This document shows positions 39,055-57,475 of a stretch of 64,000 nucleotides of DNA, in pieces. The DNA comes from Pasteurella testudinis DSM 23072 (lineage in GTDB: Bacteria; Pseudomonadota; Gammaproteobacteria; Enterobacterales; Pasteurellaceae). The stretch spans positions 97,244-161,243 of the forward strand of contig NZ_FWWV01000001.1 of the NCBI RefSeq assembly GCF_900176075.1, in the 5' to 3' direction. Numbering within the stretch: position 1 is the first letter of the stretch; the number at the start of each line of letters is the position of its first letter. Both the position numbers and the translations under genes were made by a program. Below the pieces are notes generated by a model, which saw only the letters and a list, made by a program, of their open reading frames with translations, searched no databases and was not told the origin of the DNA.

Positions 39055-42000
39055 ATGAATAAGGTTTACAAAGTTATCTGGAGTACGGCAAAACAAGCGC
39101 TGGTCGTTGTATCAGAATTGGCTTCAAATGAAGCAAAGGCGGCCGGTGAAAGCAAAAGCGTTTCAGTAGGCGGCCGACCAAGAGCCTTCTCGTTGAGTAA
39201 AGTCTTTTTAATGTTATCTATGGCAATTAGCGGCGTTTCTGCCTATGCGGCTGGGACGGAATTAAATGGTAGCGCAGTAGATAGCAGCATTGCGATTGGT
39301 TCAAGTGCGACCTCGAAAGCTGGTGCGAAAACAACCGGCTCAATTGCCATTGGTTCTAATGCCAGTGCTGGTCGGGCGGATATGCAGGATTTAAGAGCCG
39401 CCGGCGCCGCACGAGATGTGTGGATCGGCAAACAAAATAATATTGCATTGGGAAGCGGGGCAACAGCGGACGGCGGACGCGTGATTTCCATCGGTGAAAA
39501 TGCAGGCAGCGGTACGGTTGATAATTATAATATCCAAAATGTAAATGTCGGTACTAATGCGGGTACGAATGTGCGTGGCCGCCATAACGTGCTGTTGGGT
39601 TTTGAGGCGGGTATGCTAACCAGCGGCAATACCACCGGCAGTGCTTCCAGTAATGTAATTATTGGTCATCAGGCAGGTAAAGGTACGACGGCTAGCACCA
39701 ATGTGCTGCTTGGACAAGAAGCCGGCAATAATTTGACAACAGGGACGCAAAACATTGCTATTGGTTTGCGTGCTGGCTCAAATTCTACCGCGGTAGGTTT
39801 TGCGCCTTATATTAATGCCCAAGGTCATAGCGTTTCGATTGGTAATGGTGCTGGCTCCAGTGTAACAGGTGATGTCAACGTTTCCGTGGGGCAGTTGGCT
39901 GGTCGCAATTCAACCGGCAGCGCCAATACATCTACTGGCTTGCAAGCGGGTATGCAACGCCAAGGTAACCAAAATGTATCCTCTGGTTTTTATGCCGGAG
40001 CTGGTACTCACGGCGATAATAATATCGCTCTGGGTCATGCCGCCGGCTCAGACATGGGGAAAACGGGCGATACGGTAAACCGCTCCACCTCTATTGGACA
40101 ACGAGCTAAATCCTTCGGCGATGATTCAATCGCATTCGGTACAGGATCGGTTGCGGGCGTAGACGGTTCGGCAAGCACGGTTGCCGGTGATATTGCAATT
40201 GGTTTAGCGGCTTCCGCTACCGGCGGTTCCAGCATTGCGCAGGGTAGTAGTGCAAACACATCGAAAGAAGCAAAAAATGCAATCGCGATTGGCTCTGGCG
40301 CGACGGTAGAAACCAACCAATGGTATGCGGCAAATTCAGGAACAGCTAATTTAGCAAAAGAATATTCAAGCACCGGCGCCGTTGCTATTGGTAATAATGC
40401 CAAAAGTATCAGCGAAGGTTCGATTTCATTAGGTCAAAATGCAAAAGCGTTACAACAAAAATCCTTGGCTATCGGTGATACCGCGACATCAAACGGCTGG
40501 AATACCATTGCCATCGGGAATAATGCCACCGTAGTTAATACCTTTGATCTTGAAACCAATAATGATGAAGTAAATAAAAGTAAGGGTGCTATTGCAGTAG
40601 GCTTAGATTCAAAAGCACAGTATGAAGGTGCGATTGCCATGGGTAGCGAAGCCCAAGCCATTTCACAACAAGCCATTGCGATTGGTACAAAAGCCAAAAG
40701 TACAGAAACGTTGTCAACAGCGGTTGGCGCGCAATCGAGTGCAGCACAAATTGGATCAAGTGCTTTTGGTGCAGGTGCAAAAGCAGACAATTTTAATACT
40801 ACTGCATTAGGCAACCAAGCGCGTGCTTTTGGTGAGTTGTCTTTATCAGTAGGTGCAACCGCGAGAAGTACGCAAGCTTATTCAACCGCACTTGGCACGT
40901 TGTCAGAGGCGTTAGGGAAATATTCTTTAGCATCAGGCGCGATGTCATTGGCTTCCGGTGATAAATCAGTGGCGAGTGGTTATGGTATGGTCGCAAGCGG
41001 TAAAGGCGCAGTGGCTATCGGCTCGAATACCGAAACAGTAACCGCTTGGAAACACGAAACCAATAGTCGTGCCGCAGTGGAATCTGTGCACCCATTGGAA
41101 AATGCGACGGGTGATTATTCAGTGGCGATTGGTACGGATGTTGTTTCAAGCGGTGAAAATGCGGTTGCTATCGGTAATGCCGCACAAGCCACGGCAGCCA
41201 ATACTATTTCTATCGGTACCGGCAATGTGGTCAGCGGCGAAGGTTCGGGCGCAATTGGTGATCCGAGCACAGTTAGCGGCACAGAATCTTATGTATTGGG
41301 TAATAACAATATCGTTGCCAACAACAACACTTTTGTGGTCGGCAACGACGTGACGTCCAGTCAAGACAACAGCGTTATTCTCGGTAATGATGCTACGGAT
41401 CGTGCGGCGACGTCGGTAAATGAAGCAAGCGTTAACGGCATCACTTATAGCGGTTTTGCCGGCGTCGGTAGTGCCGAAAACGGCGTAGTGAGCGTGGGCG
41501 CACAAGGTAAAGAGCGGCAAATCATCAACGTTGCCGCCGGTGAAATCAGCGCGACGTCTACCGATGCGATTAACGGCAGCCAGCTGTATCAAGTATCCCA
41601 CGAACTGGCAGAAAACTTGACGCATTATTACAGTGTCAACGATAACGGTACGGTAGGAAATAACTACGATAATGATGGGGCAACCGGCGTCAATGCGTTA
41701 GCCGCTGGCGTCGGTGCCAGCGCTACCGGTAGAAGCGGTATCGCTATCGGTAATAATGTGACGGCAGGTAATGCTAATTTTGTAACGGCTATTGGGGCAA
41801 ACACTACCGTGAATGGTCGCCAATCAACTGCGATTGGGGCAAGCACGACAGTTAATGGCGAAGGCAACAATGCCTTGGGCAGCAACATTACCATGAATAG
41901 CACCCAATCGGTTGCGGTAGGTAACGGTGCGGTTGCCGGTACGGATCGTACGCAAACAGAAATTACGGTAGTAGGCCGCAGGGCTTCGGCTACCGGCAAT

Positions 42001-45000
42001 CAATCTACGGCTGTGGGGGCGACCGCACAAGCAACCGGCAGTACTTCTTTAGCCGCCGGTTATGGTGCTCAAGTAGACGGTGATAATTCCATTGCAGTGG
42101 GCGCAGCCACCAGCGTTGACGCCAGTAATGCCAACAGCACCGCTGTTGGGGGCGGCAATGTTGTCAGCGGCCAATATTCCACCATTCTGGGTAGCGGTAA
42201 CAACAATACCTTCGGTCAAGACAACACCACCACCCGTAGCACCAATACCTTGGTTGTTGGTGGCGGCAATACCGTTGAAAAATACTTCGCCGCTTCGGTG
42301 ATCGGTTCGGATAACACGGTGAAAGCCGATGAGGTTAATATTTTGACCTCTGCCGGAGTAGGCGTTTACGGTACGCAAAATATCGTCAACAATTCATTCG
42401 GCGTGAGTGTGACCGGCGGTCAAAATAGTGTTACCGATTCGCGCAATACCTTTATCGTGGGCGGTTCAAATACGGTCAACAAAGGTGCGAACGGTGATTT
42501 GTCCAACGATATCGGTATTTTTGGTGCGAATAATGACGTCACTAATACCGAAACTTTAAGTATTATCGGTGATCACAATACCGTGATCAACGTCAGCAAG
42601 GAGGCTACCGGTGGCACTACTGAAGATAGCCTTAGCGGTATTCATGGTTCCTACAATACCGTCAGCGATGTCGGCAACGTGCGCGTAGTGGGTAACCAAA
42701 ATGAGGTGACTGCCAGCAATCTGCAAGTATTGGGTAACAGCGTTACCGCCGATGTGGCAAACAGTGTTTATCTGGGCGATAACGCTGCGGCTGCCGCAGG
42801 CTCGGCCATCGGTACATTCAATAAAGATGCGGCCGGTGCAAACGGCACCACCACCACTGCCGGCGATAGCGGCACGGTTGCCAGCGCGACTGTAAACGGC
42901 ATGACTTATAGCGGCTTTGCCGGTGAAACCGCCAATGGTGTGGTCACAGTAGGTTCGGCAGGCAGCGAGCGCCGTATCCAAAATGTTGCCGCCGGTGAGA
43001 TCAGCGCGACGTCTACCGATGCGATTAACGGTAGTCAGTTGTATGCTGTGGCTTCTGAAGTGGCAGGAAGTGCGACTCACTATTACAGCGTCAACGACAA
43101 CGGCACGCAAGGCGGCAACTATAACAACGACGGTGCTAGCGGTTTACGTGCGTTGGCTGCCGGTGTGAATACAACAGCCGCCGGCCAAGAGGCGACGGCA
43201 GTGGGTAATAAAGCCGATGCCAGCGGTTTGGGGGCTGTGGCAATTGGTAGTGCGGTTACCGCGTCAGGTCAGGCAACCGTTGCCATGGGATCTTATGCCA
43301 GTGCCAGTGCCATCGCGGCTACGGCGTTGGGTGAAGAAACTAACGCAAGTGCAAATGGTGCGACTGCGGTTGGGCGCAAGGCGAAAGCCAGCGGCGGTGA
43401 CAGTGCGGCGTTTGGTAGCGGCGCGAATGCTTCCGGAGAGTCGGCAGCGGCATTAGGTGCAAGTTCAACGGCGAGTGCGAAATATAGTATTGCCGGTGGT
43501 GTGCAATCTGTTGCAAGCGGTATTCAGTCTATTGCACTGGGACGTGAATCCCAAGCGGCACAAACACATGCTACAGCTATCGGTTCTGCAGCAAATGCTT
43601 CAGCTAAACAAGCAACAGCCATCGGCACCAGCGCCACCGCTTCCGGTGAGCGTTCGGTCGCATTGGGCTCTGCGACTCTGAATAATAGCGATGTTGTTAC
43701 CGCTTCAACCACCGCTTCGGCGGCAGATACCATTGCGTTGGGTACGGTAGCGCAGGCGACAGCGGGGAATGCCATTGCTATCGGCCGTGGTGCACAAGCG
43801 ATTGCCGGCAATATTATTGCGATTGGCGCAGCTGCCGGCAATAACATGACTACGCCAAACCCCCATTCGATTCTGATCGGTACCAATGCCGGTGCAAGTA
43901 GCACCGCCACAGGTGGAACGGCGGATGCCAATATTTATGTGGGGCAAAATGCCGGTCAGTTCTCCAACGGTATGCGCAACACCGTTGTCGGTTCGCAAAA
44001 TGCCGGTACCAATTTGAACGGTAGCATGAACACCGGCTTTGGTATGGCGTCACTGCGTAGCGTAACCGGTGAGGAAAATGCCGCTTTCGGTGCTTATTCA
44101 GGCCAATTGAGCACCGGCAATTTTAACACCGCCATGGGGGCGCAAGCCGGTCGTCGTGTCAATGGTGATAATAATACCGGTATTGGTTATAACGCCGGTA
44201 CGGTCGTCACCGGCAGCAACAACGTAGCTCTGGGTGTGAATGCAGGGCAGACGATTACAACCAGCAATACTATCAGTATCGGTAATACCGCCAGAGCCAG
44301 TGCCAATAGCGCTACCGCGATCGGTAATACCGCTGTTGCTACCGCAATTGGGGCTAATGCGATGGGTATGCGTGCCAATGCTGCCGGCGCTTCCAGCGTG
44401 GCAGTCGGTACGATGGCAAATGCCGCCGGTGCCAATGCAATTGGTGTAGGTACGACCGCCAATGCCGCAGGTGCAGATGCCGTGGCTGTCGGGCGTCAAG
44501 CGAATGCTTCTGAATCTTCTGCGGTGGCGATGGGGACACGCGCGACTGCCAGCGGTGAATCTTCCGTTGCCATTGGTGACGGCGCACAAGCCACTGCGGC
44601 CAATACCATTTCTATCGGTACCGGCAATCTGGTCAGTGGTGAAGGCTCAAGTGCGGTCGGCGATCCGTCGATTGTCAGCGGTACGAACAGCTTCTCGGCG
44701 GGTAACAACAATGCCGTCGGCAGCACTACCGACAATTCGTTTATCTTGGGTGGGCGCAATAATCTGGGTGGCGAAGCCGTTACCCGTGATGCCAACGGCG
44801 TGATTACCACTGCAGGCGGCATTCAAAACGAAGTGGACGCGTCCAACTCGGCGATTGTCGGTTACAACAACAGTGTACAAGACAGCAATGTGTTTGTGGT
44901 CGGCAACAACGTTACCGTCGATCAAGGCATGAGCGGTGCGGTGGTGTTGGGCAATGATTCAACCGCCGATGCCTATGTGCAAACTATCGAAGCCACCGTT

Positions 45001-47991
45001 AACGATGTGACCTACGGGGCGTTTGCCGGTTCTGATGCCTTAACTGATGGTTCGATCGTGTCGGTGGGGGCAGCCGGTGCCGAACGCCAAATCAAAAATG
45101 TGGCAGCGGGTCAAATCAGTGCAACCTCTACCGATGCGATTAACGGCAGCCAGTTGTATGCGGTAGCAGATGTGGCTTCCAAAGGCTGGAATCTGACTGC
45201 TAACGGTGAAAACGGCAGCAATGTAGCGCCGGGCGAAACGGTTGATTTGAACAACACCGACGGCAATATCATCATCAGCAAAACAGACGATGCTGATAAT
45301 GTGGCTTTCAATTTAGCTAATAAAGTCGTAATCGGTGATACCGCCAACGGCAATCCGGTAACCATTGACGGCACAACCGGTACGATCGGTGGTTTGACCA
45401 ACACAACCTTTGATCCGACTAATATTACCAGTGGTCAAGCAGCGACAGAAGATCAACTGTCTGTCGTGGCCAAATCGTCGAAAACCGAAGTGGAAGCCGG
45501 TAGCAATATTGCCAGTGTTGATTCGGCAACCGGCGCTGATGGTCAAACCGTTTACACCGTGAATGCCGACGGTGCTTCCGCTTCGGCAGGTTCAAGTGCG
45601 GTGACGGTGAACGCGGCGGACAAAAATGCCGATAACGTAACCGATTATGTGGTTGACTTGTCTGATGCGTCGAAAGCAAGCCTGAGCAAAGCTGACAGCG
45701 CACTGCAAACCGTGGTGACGCAAATTGACGGCACTGATGTGAAAACCATTAATCAAACCAGTAACACGGCGAACTTCATTACCGGTGACAATATTGAGTT
45801 GACGGCGGAAAATCAAGGAATCAAGATTGCAACGGCGAAAGATGTGACCTTTACCAGCGTGACTACTGATCTATTGACGGCAGGTCCGGTGACCATCAAC
45901 AACGATGGCATCAATGCCGGCGGCAGCAAAATCACCAATGTTGCAGCCGGTACGGACGGTAGCGATGCGGTTAACTTGGATCAGCTGAACAATGCCATTA
46001 TCAATGTCGGTGGCGGCACGACGGAAGTAGTGGCCGGAACCAATGCTACGGTTGACAGTGAAACCGTAGGCACAGTGACCACTTATACTGTTAATGCCGA
46101 CGGCGCTTCGGCTTCGGCTGGTTCAAGTGCGGTGACGGTAACCGCAGGCACGAAAGATGCGAATAATGTAACCGACTATGCTATTGATTTGTCGCAAGCG
46201 GCAAAAGACAGCTTAGCCAAAGCTGACAGTGCACTGCAAACTGTGGTGACGCAAATCGACGGCACTGACGTGAAAACCATTAATCAAGCCAGTAACACGG
46301 CGAACTTCATTACCGGTGACAATATTGAGTTGACGGCGGAAGATGAAGGAATCAAGATTGCGACGGCGAAAGATGTTACGTTCGACAGCGTGACTGCAGG
46401 TAACATAACGGCGAATACCTTAAGCGTCGGTCCAGTGACCATCAACAATAACGGTATTAACGCCGGCGGGCAGCGCATTACCAATGTGGCGGACGGTGTG
46501 GATAATACGGACGCGGTTAATGTCGGACAACTGAATCAATATCTTGCCGGTAGCAAGGTTAATGTTGAGCAGGGAAATAACGTCACAATCAGCAAAACGA
46601 CGAATCCTGAAAACGGCACTACTTATGTTGTCAATGCGGAAAAAACCACAGTTAGCGGTTCTGACCTGATTGCGGTTGAAGCAGGGCAAACCGATGCCAA
46701 CGGCGTGACCAATTACAGCATTGATTTGTCGGAAACTGCCAAAAATGATCTGAAGGCCGCTAAGACGGAAGTAGTTGCCGGTGATAACATTGAAGTCAGC
46801 AGCGAAACCGGCGCGAACGGTCAAACCGTTTACACCGTTGCGACTGCAAAAGACTTGAATGTGGACAGTGTGACTGCCGGTGATACCGTGGTGAATAATA
46901 ACGGTGTGACAGTCGGCGACAATGTTGCCTTGAACAAAGACGGTTTGACCGTCGGTGATGTGAGCATCACGGAAAACGGTCTGAATAACGGCGGCAACAA
47001 AATTACCGGCGTAGCAGCAGGTGATATTTCTGCTACCAGCACTGACGCTGTGAACGGCAGCCAGCTATATCAAGTGGCGCAGCAAGCCGGTCAACACAGC
47101 TCCGTAGTTGCCGGTGACAATGTTGTGGTGACAACGGGAACCAACGATAAAGGCGGCGTGGAATATACCGTAGCAACGGCGAAAGAAGTCAGCTTTGACA
47201 AAACAACCGTAGGTTCTGTCGTAACCGATTCCGCTACCAACAAAATCAGCGGTCTGGCAAACGGTGATATCGCCGTAGACAGCACCGATGCGGTGAACGG
47301 CAGCCAGTTGTATACCACCAACCAAAATGTGGCAACGAATACGACAAACATTGCCGCCAATACCGCCAACATTGAGAAAAATACCGCTGCAATCAGCAAA
47401 GGTTTGAATTTCAATGCCGATAGCGGAAGTTTGGTAAACCGTCAATTGGGTGATACCGTGTCCATTACCGGCGATAGCAATATCACCACCAAAACAACGG
47501 AAAACGGGGTTCAAGTGACCCTAAACCGTGATTTGAATGTAGATAGCGTGACCACCGGCAACACCAAAGTCGATACCAACGGGGTAACGATCAGCGGTGG
47601 CGGTAACGGCACGGTTTCCTTGACGGCGAACGGTTTGAATAACGGTGGAAATCGTTTAACTAACATTGCGGCCGGTGTTGACGGTACTGATGCGGTGAAC
47701 GTCAATCAGTTGAATGCGGTGAGCGGCAATCTGAACAACCGTATCAACAAAGTTGACAGTCGCGCCAGTGCAGGTACGGCTTCTGCCATGGCGGCAGCCG
47801 GTTTGCCGCAGGCCTACTTGCCGGGTCATTCCATGGTGGCAGTTGCCGGCGGTACGCACCGTGGTCAAAATGCAATCGCATTAGGGGTGTCACGCATTAG
47901 TGACAACGGTAAAGTGATTGTGAAACTGACCGGTGCGACCAACAGCGAAAACGATACCAGCGCCAGCATTGGTGTCGGTTATCAGTGGTAA
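39055..47991 (+). CDS. Giant trimeric autotransporter adhesin (YadA/Hia-like), 2978 aa
   Basis: Surface-anchored homotrimeric adhesin of type Vc secretion. The N-terminus is an extended signal peptide (MNKVYKVIWSTAKQALVVVSELA) with the hydrophobic part and an AxA-type cleavage near residue 66 (VSAYAA). Residues about 70-2020 are head, made of YadA-like 14-residue repeats (AIAIG, AVAIG, SVALG patterns). Neck motifs ([13 protein letters not shown]) fall near residues 833, 1318, 2023, 2660 and 2741. Two HYYSVNDNG modules follow the first two necks. From about 2023 a stalk carries a duplicated 177-residue unit (531 bp at DNA level). The last about 75 residues ([19 protein letters not shown]...YQW) are the YadA membrane anchor. 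AAGGAGG precedes the ATG. A TpgA-like lipoprotein gene follows. Confidence 0.95.
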   Translation: MNKVYKVIWSTAKQALVVVSELASNEAKAAGESKSVSVGGRPRAFSLSKVFLMLSMAISGVSAYAAGTELNGSAVDSSIAIGSSATSKAGAKTTGSIAIGSNASAGRADMQDLRAAGAARDVWIGKQNNIALGSGATADGGRVISIGENAGSGTVDNYNIQNVNVGTNAGTNVRGRHNVLLGFEAGMLTSGNTTGSASSNVIIGHQAGKGTTASTNVLLGQEAGNNLTTGTQNIAIGLRAGSNSTAVGFAPYINAQGHSVSIGNGAGSSVTGDVNVSVGQLAGRNSTGSANTSTGLQAGMQRQGNQNVSSGFYAGAGTHGDNNIALGHAAGSDMGKTGDTVNRSTSIGQRAKSFGDDSIAFGTGSVAGVDGSASTVAGDIAIGLAASATGGSSIAQGSSANTSKEAKNAIAIGSGATVETNQWYAANSGTANLAKEYSSTGAVAIGNNAKSISEGSISLGQNAKALQQKSLAIGDTATSNGWNTIAIGNNATVVNTFDLETNNDEVNKSKGAIAVGLDSKAQYEGAIAMGSEAQAISQQAIAIGTKAKSTETLSTAVGAQSSAAQIGSSAFGAGAKADNFNTTALGNQARAFGELSLSVGATARSTQAYSTALGTLSEALGKYSLASGAMSLASGDKSVASGYGMVASGKGAVAIGSNTETVTAWKHETNSRAAVESVHPLENATGDYSVAIGTDVVSSGENAVAIGNAAQATAANTISIGTGNVVSGEGSGAIGDPSTVSGTESYVLGNNNIVANNNTFVVGNDVTSSQDNSVILGNDATDRAATSVNEASVNGITYSGFAGVGSAENGVVSVGAQGKERQIINVAAGEISATSTDAINGSQLYQVSHELAENLTHYYSVNDNGTVGNNYDNDGATGVNALAAGVGASATGRSGIAIGNNVTAGNANFVTAIGANTTVNGRQSTAIGASTTVNGEGNNALGSNITMNSTQSVAVGNGAVAGTDRTQTEITVVGRRASATGNQSTAVGATAQATGSTSLAAGYGAQVDGDNSIAVGAATSVDASNANSTAVGGGNVVSGQYSTILGSGNNNTFGQDNTTTRSTNTLVVGGGNTVEKYFAASVIGSDNTVKADEVNILTSAGVGVYGTQNIVNNSFGVSVTGGQNSVTDSRNTFIVGGSNTVNKGANGDLSNDIGIFGANNDVTNTETLSIIGDHNTVINVSKEATGGTTEDSLSGIHGSYNTVSDVGNVRVVGNQNEVTASNLQVLGNSVTADVANSVYLGDNAAAAAGSAIGTFNKDAAGANGTTTTAGDSGTVASATVNGMTYSGFAGETANGVVTVGSAGSERRIQNVAAGEISATSTDAINGSQLYAVASEVAGSATHYYSVNDNGTQGGNYNNDGASGLRALAAGVNTTAAGQEATAVGNKADASGLGAVAIGSAVTASGQATVAMGSYASASAIAATALGEETNASANGATAVGRKAKASGGDSAAFGSGANASGESAAALGASSTASAKYSIAGGVQSVASGIQSIALGRESQAAQTHATAIGSAANASAKQATAIGTSATASGERSVALGSATLNNSDVVTASTTASAADTIALGTVAQATAGNAIAIGRGAQAIAGNIIAIGAAAGNNMTTPNPHSILIGTNAGASSTATGGTADANIYVGQNAGQFSNGMRNTVVGSQNAGTNLNGSMNTGFGMASLRSVTGEENAAFGAYSGQLSTGNFNTAMGAQAGRRVNGDNNTGIGYNAGTVVTGSNNVALGVNAGQTITTSNTISIGNTARASANSATAIGNTAVATAIGANAMGMRANAAGASSVAVGTMANAAGANAIGVGTTANAAGADAVAVGRQANASESSAVAMGTRATASGESSVAIGDGAQATAANTISIGTGNLVSGEGSSAVGDPSIVSGTNSFSAGNNNAVGSTTDNSFILGGRNNLGGEAVTRDANGVITTAGGIQNEVDASNSAIVGYNNSVQDSNVFVVGNNVTVDQGMSGAVVLGNDSTADAYVQTIEATVNDVTYGAFAGSDALTDGSIVSVGAAGAERQIKNVAAGQISATSTDAINGSQLYAVADVASKGWNLTANGENGSNVAPGETVDLNNTDGNIIISKTDDADNVAFNLANKVVIGDTANGNPVTIDGTTGTIGGLTNTTFDPTNITSGQAATEDQLSVVAKSSKTEVEAGSNIASVDSATGADGQTVYTVNADGASASAGSSAVTVNAADKNADNVTDYVVDLSDASKASLSKADSALQTVVTQIDGTDVKTINQTSNTANFITGDNIELTAENQGIKIATAKDVTFTSVTTDLLTAGPVTINNDGINAGGSKITNVAAGTDGSDAVNLDQLNNAIINVGGGTTEVVAGTNATVDSETVGTVTTYTVNADGASASAGSSAVTVTAGTKDANNVTDYAIDLSQAAKDSLAKADSALQTVVTQIDGTDVKTINQASNTANFITGDNIELTAEDEGIKIATAKDVTFDSVTAGNITANTLSVGPVTINNNGINAGGQRITNVADGVDNTDAVNVGQLNQYLAGSKVNVEQGNNVTISKTTNPENGTTYVVNAEKTTVSGSDLIAVEAGQTDANGVTNYSIDLSETAKNDLKAAKTEVVAGDNIEVSSETGANGQTVYTVATAKDLNVDSVTAGDTVVNNNGVTVGDNVALNKDGLTVGDVSITENGLNNGGNKITGVAAGDISATSTDAVNGSQLYQVAQQAGQHSSVVAGDNVVVTTGTNDKGGVEYTVATAKEVSFDKTTVGSVVTDSATNKISGLANGDIAVDSTDAVNGSQLYTTNQNVATNTTNIAANTANIEKNTAAISKGLNFNADSGSLVNRQLGDTVSITGDSNITTKTTENGVQVTLNRDLNVDSVTTGNTKVDTNGVTISGGGNGTVSLTANGLNNGGNRLTNIAAGVDGTDAVNVNQLNAVSGNLNNRINKVDSRASAGTASAMAAAGLPQAYLPGHSMVAVAGGTHRGQNAIALGVSRISDNGKVIVKLTGATNSENDTSASIGVGYQW
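43621..44850 (+). repeat. Head block shared with adhesin 2 (copy 1)
   Basis: This 1.23-kb head-coding segment is colinear with 53969-55198 at a constant offset of 10348 bases and nearly identical, for example through [35 protein letters not shown] and SSAVGDPSI. It is the longest near-identical stretch I see between the two adhesin genes. Confidence 0.9.
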
Positions 47992-48000
47992 TAAAATCGA

Positions 48001-48030
48001 AAACCGCACTTGATATTTAAAGTGCGGTTT
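48001..48030 (+). other. Inverted USS hairpin between adhesin 1 and its TpgA-like gene
   Basis: AAACCGCACTT, short loop, AAGTGCGGTTT, beginning ten bases after the adhesin stop. No T run follows. It may terminate only part of the transcripts, lowering expression of the downstream gene. Confidence 0.75.
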
Positions 48031-48063
48031 ATCTTCCGCCAATTTAAAAATAGGACGAGCAAA

Positions 48064-48813
48064 ATGAAAAAATTTAAATTATCGGCATTATTATTGTCAT
48101 TGGTAGTTGCCGCAACCTTAACCGGTTGCCGATTAAGTGATGTGAAAGCCGATGGTACGACTGACGAACTGGTCTGGCCGAAAATCGAAGATGCCGGGGT
48201 GAACTTCAGTGGCTCGCAATACGGTATTTGGCCGAATTGGGACAACGTGCGCATGATCGAAAAAGGCATGAACAAAGATCAGCTTTACTATTTGATCGGC
48301 CGCCCACACTATGCGGAAGGCCTGTTTGCCGTGCGCGAGTGGGATTATGTGTTTAACTACCGTCAAAACGGCGAACACAAAATTTGCCAATACAAAGTGT
48401 TGTTCGACAAAGAGATGAATGCGCAATCGTTCTTCTGGAAGCCGATCGGTTGTAATAATCAGTACGAGCTGTCCGGTGATTTCTTGTTTGATTTCAATTC
48501 GGCTACGCTGAGCAATAAAGGCAAATCGGCGATTGACGGTGTGATTGCCGGTCTGAAATCTCAGGCAGTGAGTCAAATCGTAGTCGACGGTTATACCGAT
48601 CGATTGGGCTCGGATCGCTATAATATGGATTTGTCACGGCGTCGGGCAAATACGGTCAAATCGTATTTGGTACAGCACGGGTTTGCCGAGGATAACGTGA
48701 TTGCAGTCGGGCACGGCAAAGCCGATCAAGTGGTAGCTTGTGAAACGGAGCAGGGACAAGCCCTGCGTGACTGTTTGAGACCGAACCGCCGCGTGGTGAT
48801 TTCGGCCAAATAA
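48064..48813 (+). CDS. TpgA-like lipoprotein (BamE/SmpA-like N-terminus, OmpA-like C-terminus), copy 1
   Basis: A 249-aa predicted outer-membrane lipoprotein. The signal MKKFKLSALLLSLVVAATLTGC has the lipobox LTGC. Residues about 55-145 resemble the SmpA/OmlA (BamE) fold (VRMIEKGMNKDQLYYLIGRPHYAEGLFAVREWDYVFNY). Residues about 150-249 form an OmpA-like peptidoglycan-binding domain (FLFDFNSATLSNKG, VDGYTDRLGSDRYNMDLSRRRANTVKSYL with the Asp and Arg that bind diaminopimelate). This pairing with a trimeric autotransporter matches TpgA, the periplasmic partner of AtaA in Acinetobacter. The ATG at 48064 after AGGACGAG was chosen over earlier in-frame starts. The function of linking the adhesin anchor to peptidoglycan is inferred. 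Confidence 0.85.
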   Translation: MKKFKLSALLLSLVVAATLTGCRLSDVKADGTTDELVWPKIEDAGVNFSGSQYGIWPNWDNVRMIEKGMNKDQLYYLIGRPHYAEGLFAVREWDYVFNYRQNGEHKICQYKVLFDKEMNAQSFFWKPIGCNNQYELSGDFLFDFNSATLSNKGKSAIDGVIAGLKSQAVSQIVVDGYTDRLGSDRYNMDLSRRRANTVKSYLVQHGFAEDNVIAVGHGKADQVVACETEQGQALRDCLRPNRRVVISAK

Positions 48814-48855
48814 TCGGAAGTCTGATCCGAAAAAGTGAACGATCAAATTCAGCTG

Positions 48856-48897
48856 AACCGCACTTTGTTGCCTAACATAACAAAGTGCGGTTTTTAT
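48856..48897 (+). terminator. USS inverted-repeat terminator after TpgA-like gene 1
   Basis: AACCGCACTTTGTT, 9-nt loop, AACAAAGTGCGGTT: a perfect 14-bp stem followed by a short T run. Confidence 0.88.
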
Positions 48898-49041
48898 TGG
48901 TAACGTATTACTCCATTATTCGACTCTATTTTTATTAAAACGGATAAATTATTAATCAAAAGAATCAAACCTCAGAATAAGATAGGCCGTGGTTTGTCAT
49001 CATGCAAGTGATTTTTCTTTGCATTCAAAATTCCTGATTTA

Positions 49042-49082
49042 AAAAAAAGCAGAAAACTGACCATTGGTTTTCTGCTTTTTTT
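49042..49082. terminator. Strong rho-independent terminator without an assigned gene
   Basis: A-run, stem GCAGAAAAC / GTTTTCTGC, 9-nt loop, T-run. Symmetric A and T runs make it potentially bidirectional. No annotated gene ends here. Confidence 0.85.
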
Positions 49083-49162
49083 CTCTGTTAAGAACGAAAC
49101 AATAAAATTCAGTTGCTTTCCTCGTTTATAAAACAATCGGTTATTGGGTTATTGTAAAGTAG

Positions 49163-57403
<8,241 letters not shown>

Positions 57404-57411
57404 CAAATCTG

Positions 57412-57444
57412 ACCGCACTTTGCATAAAACAGGCAAAGTGCGGT
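57412..57444 (+). other. Inverted USS hairpin between adhesin 2 and its TpgA-like gene
   Basis: ACCGCACTTTGC, 9-nt loop, GCAAAGTGCGGT: a perfect 12-bp stem beginning 8 bases after the adhesin stop, without a T run. Same position as the hairpin after adhesin 1. Confidence 0.75.
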
Positions 57445-57475
57445 TTCTAACGAAGAATAAAATGGAGAACATGGA

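Noticed and set aside
41146..43110. Reverse-strand ORFs of 100-190 aa inside the adhesin genes
   Set aside because: They are shadows of Gly/Ala/Thr-rich coding sequence with no ribosome-binding site or recognisable domain.
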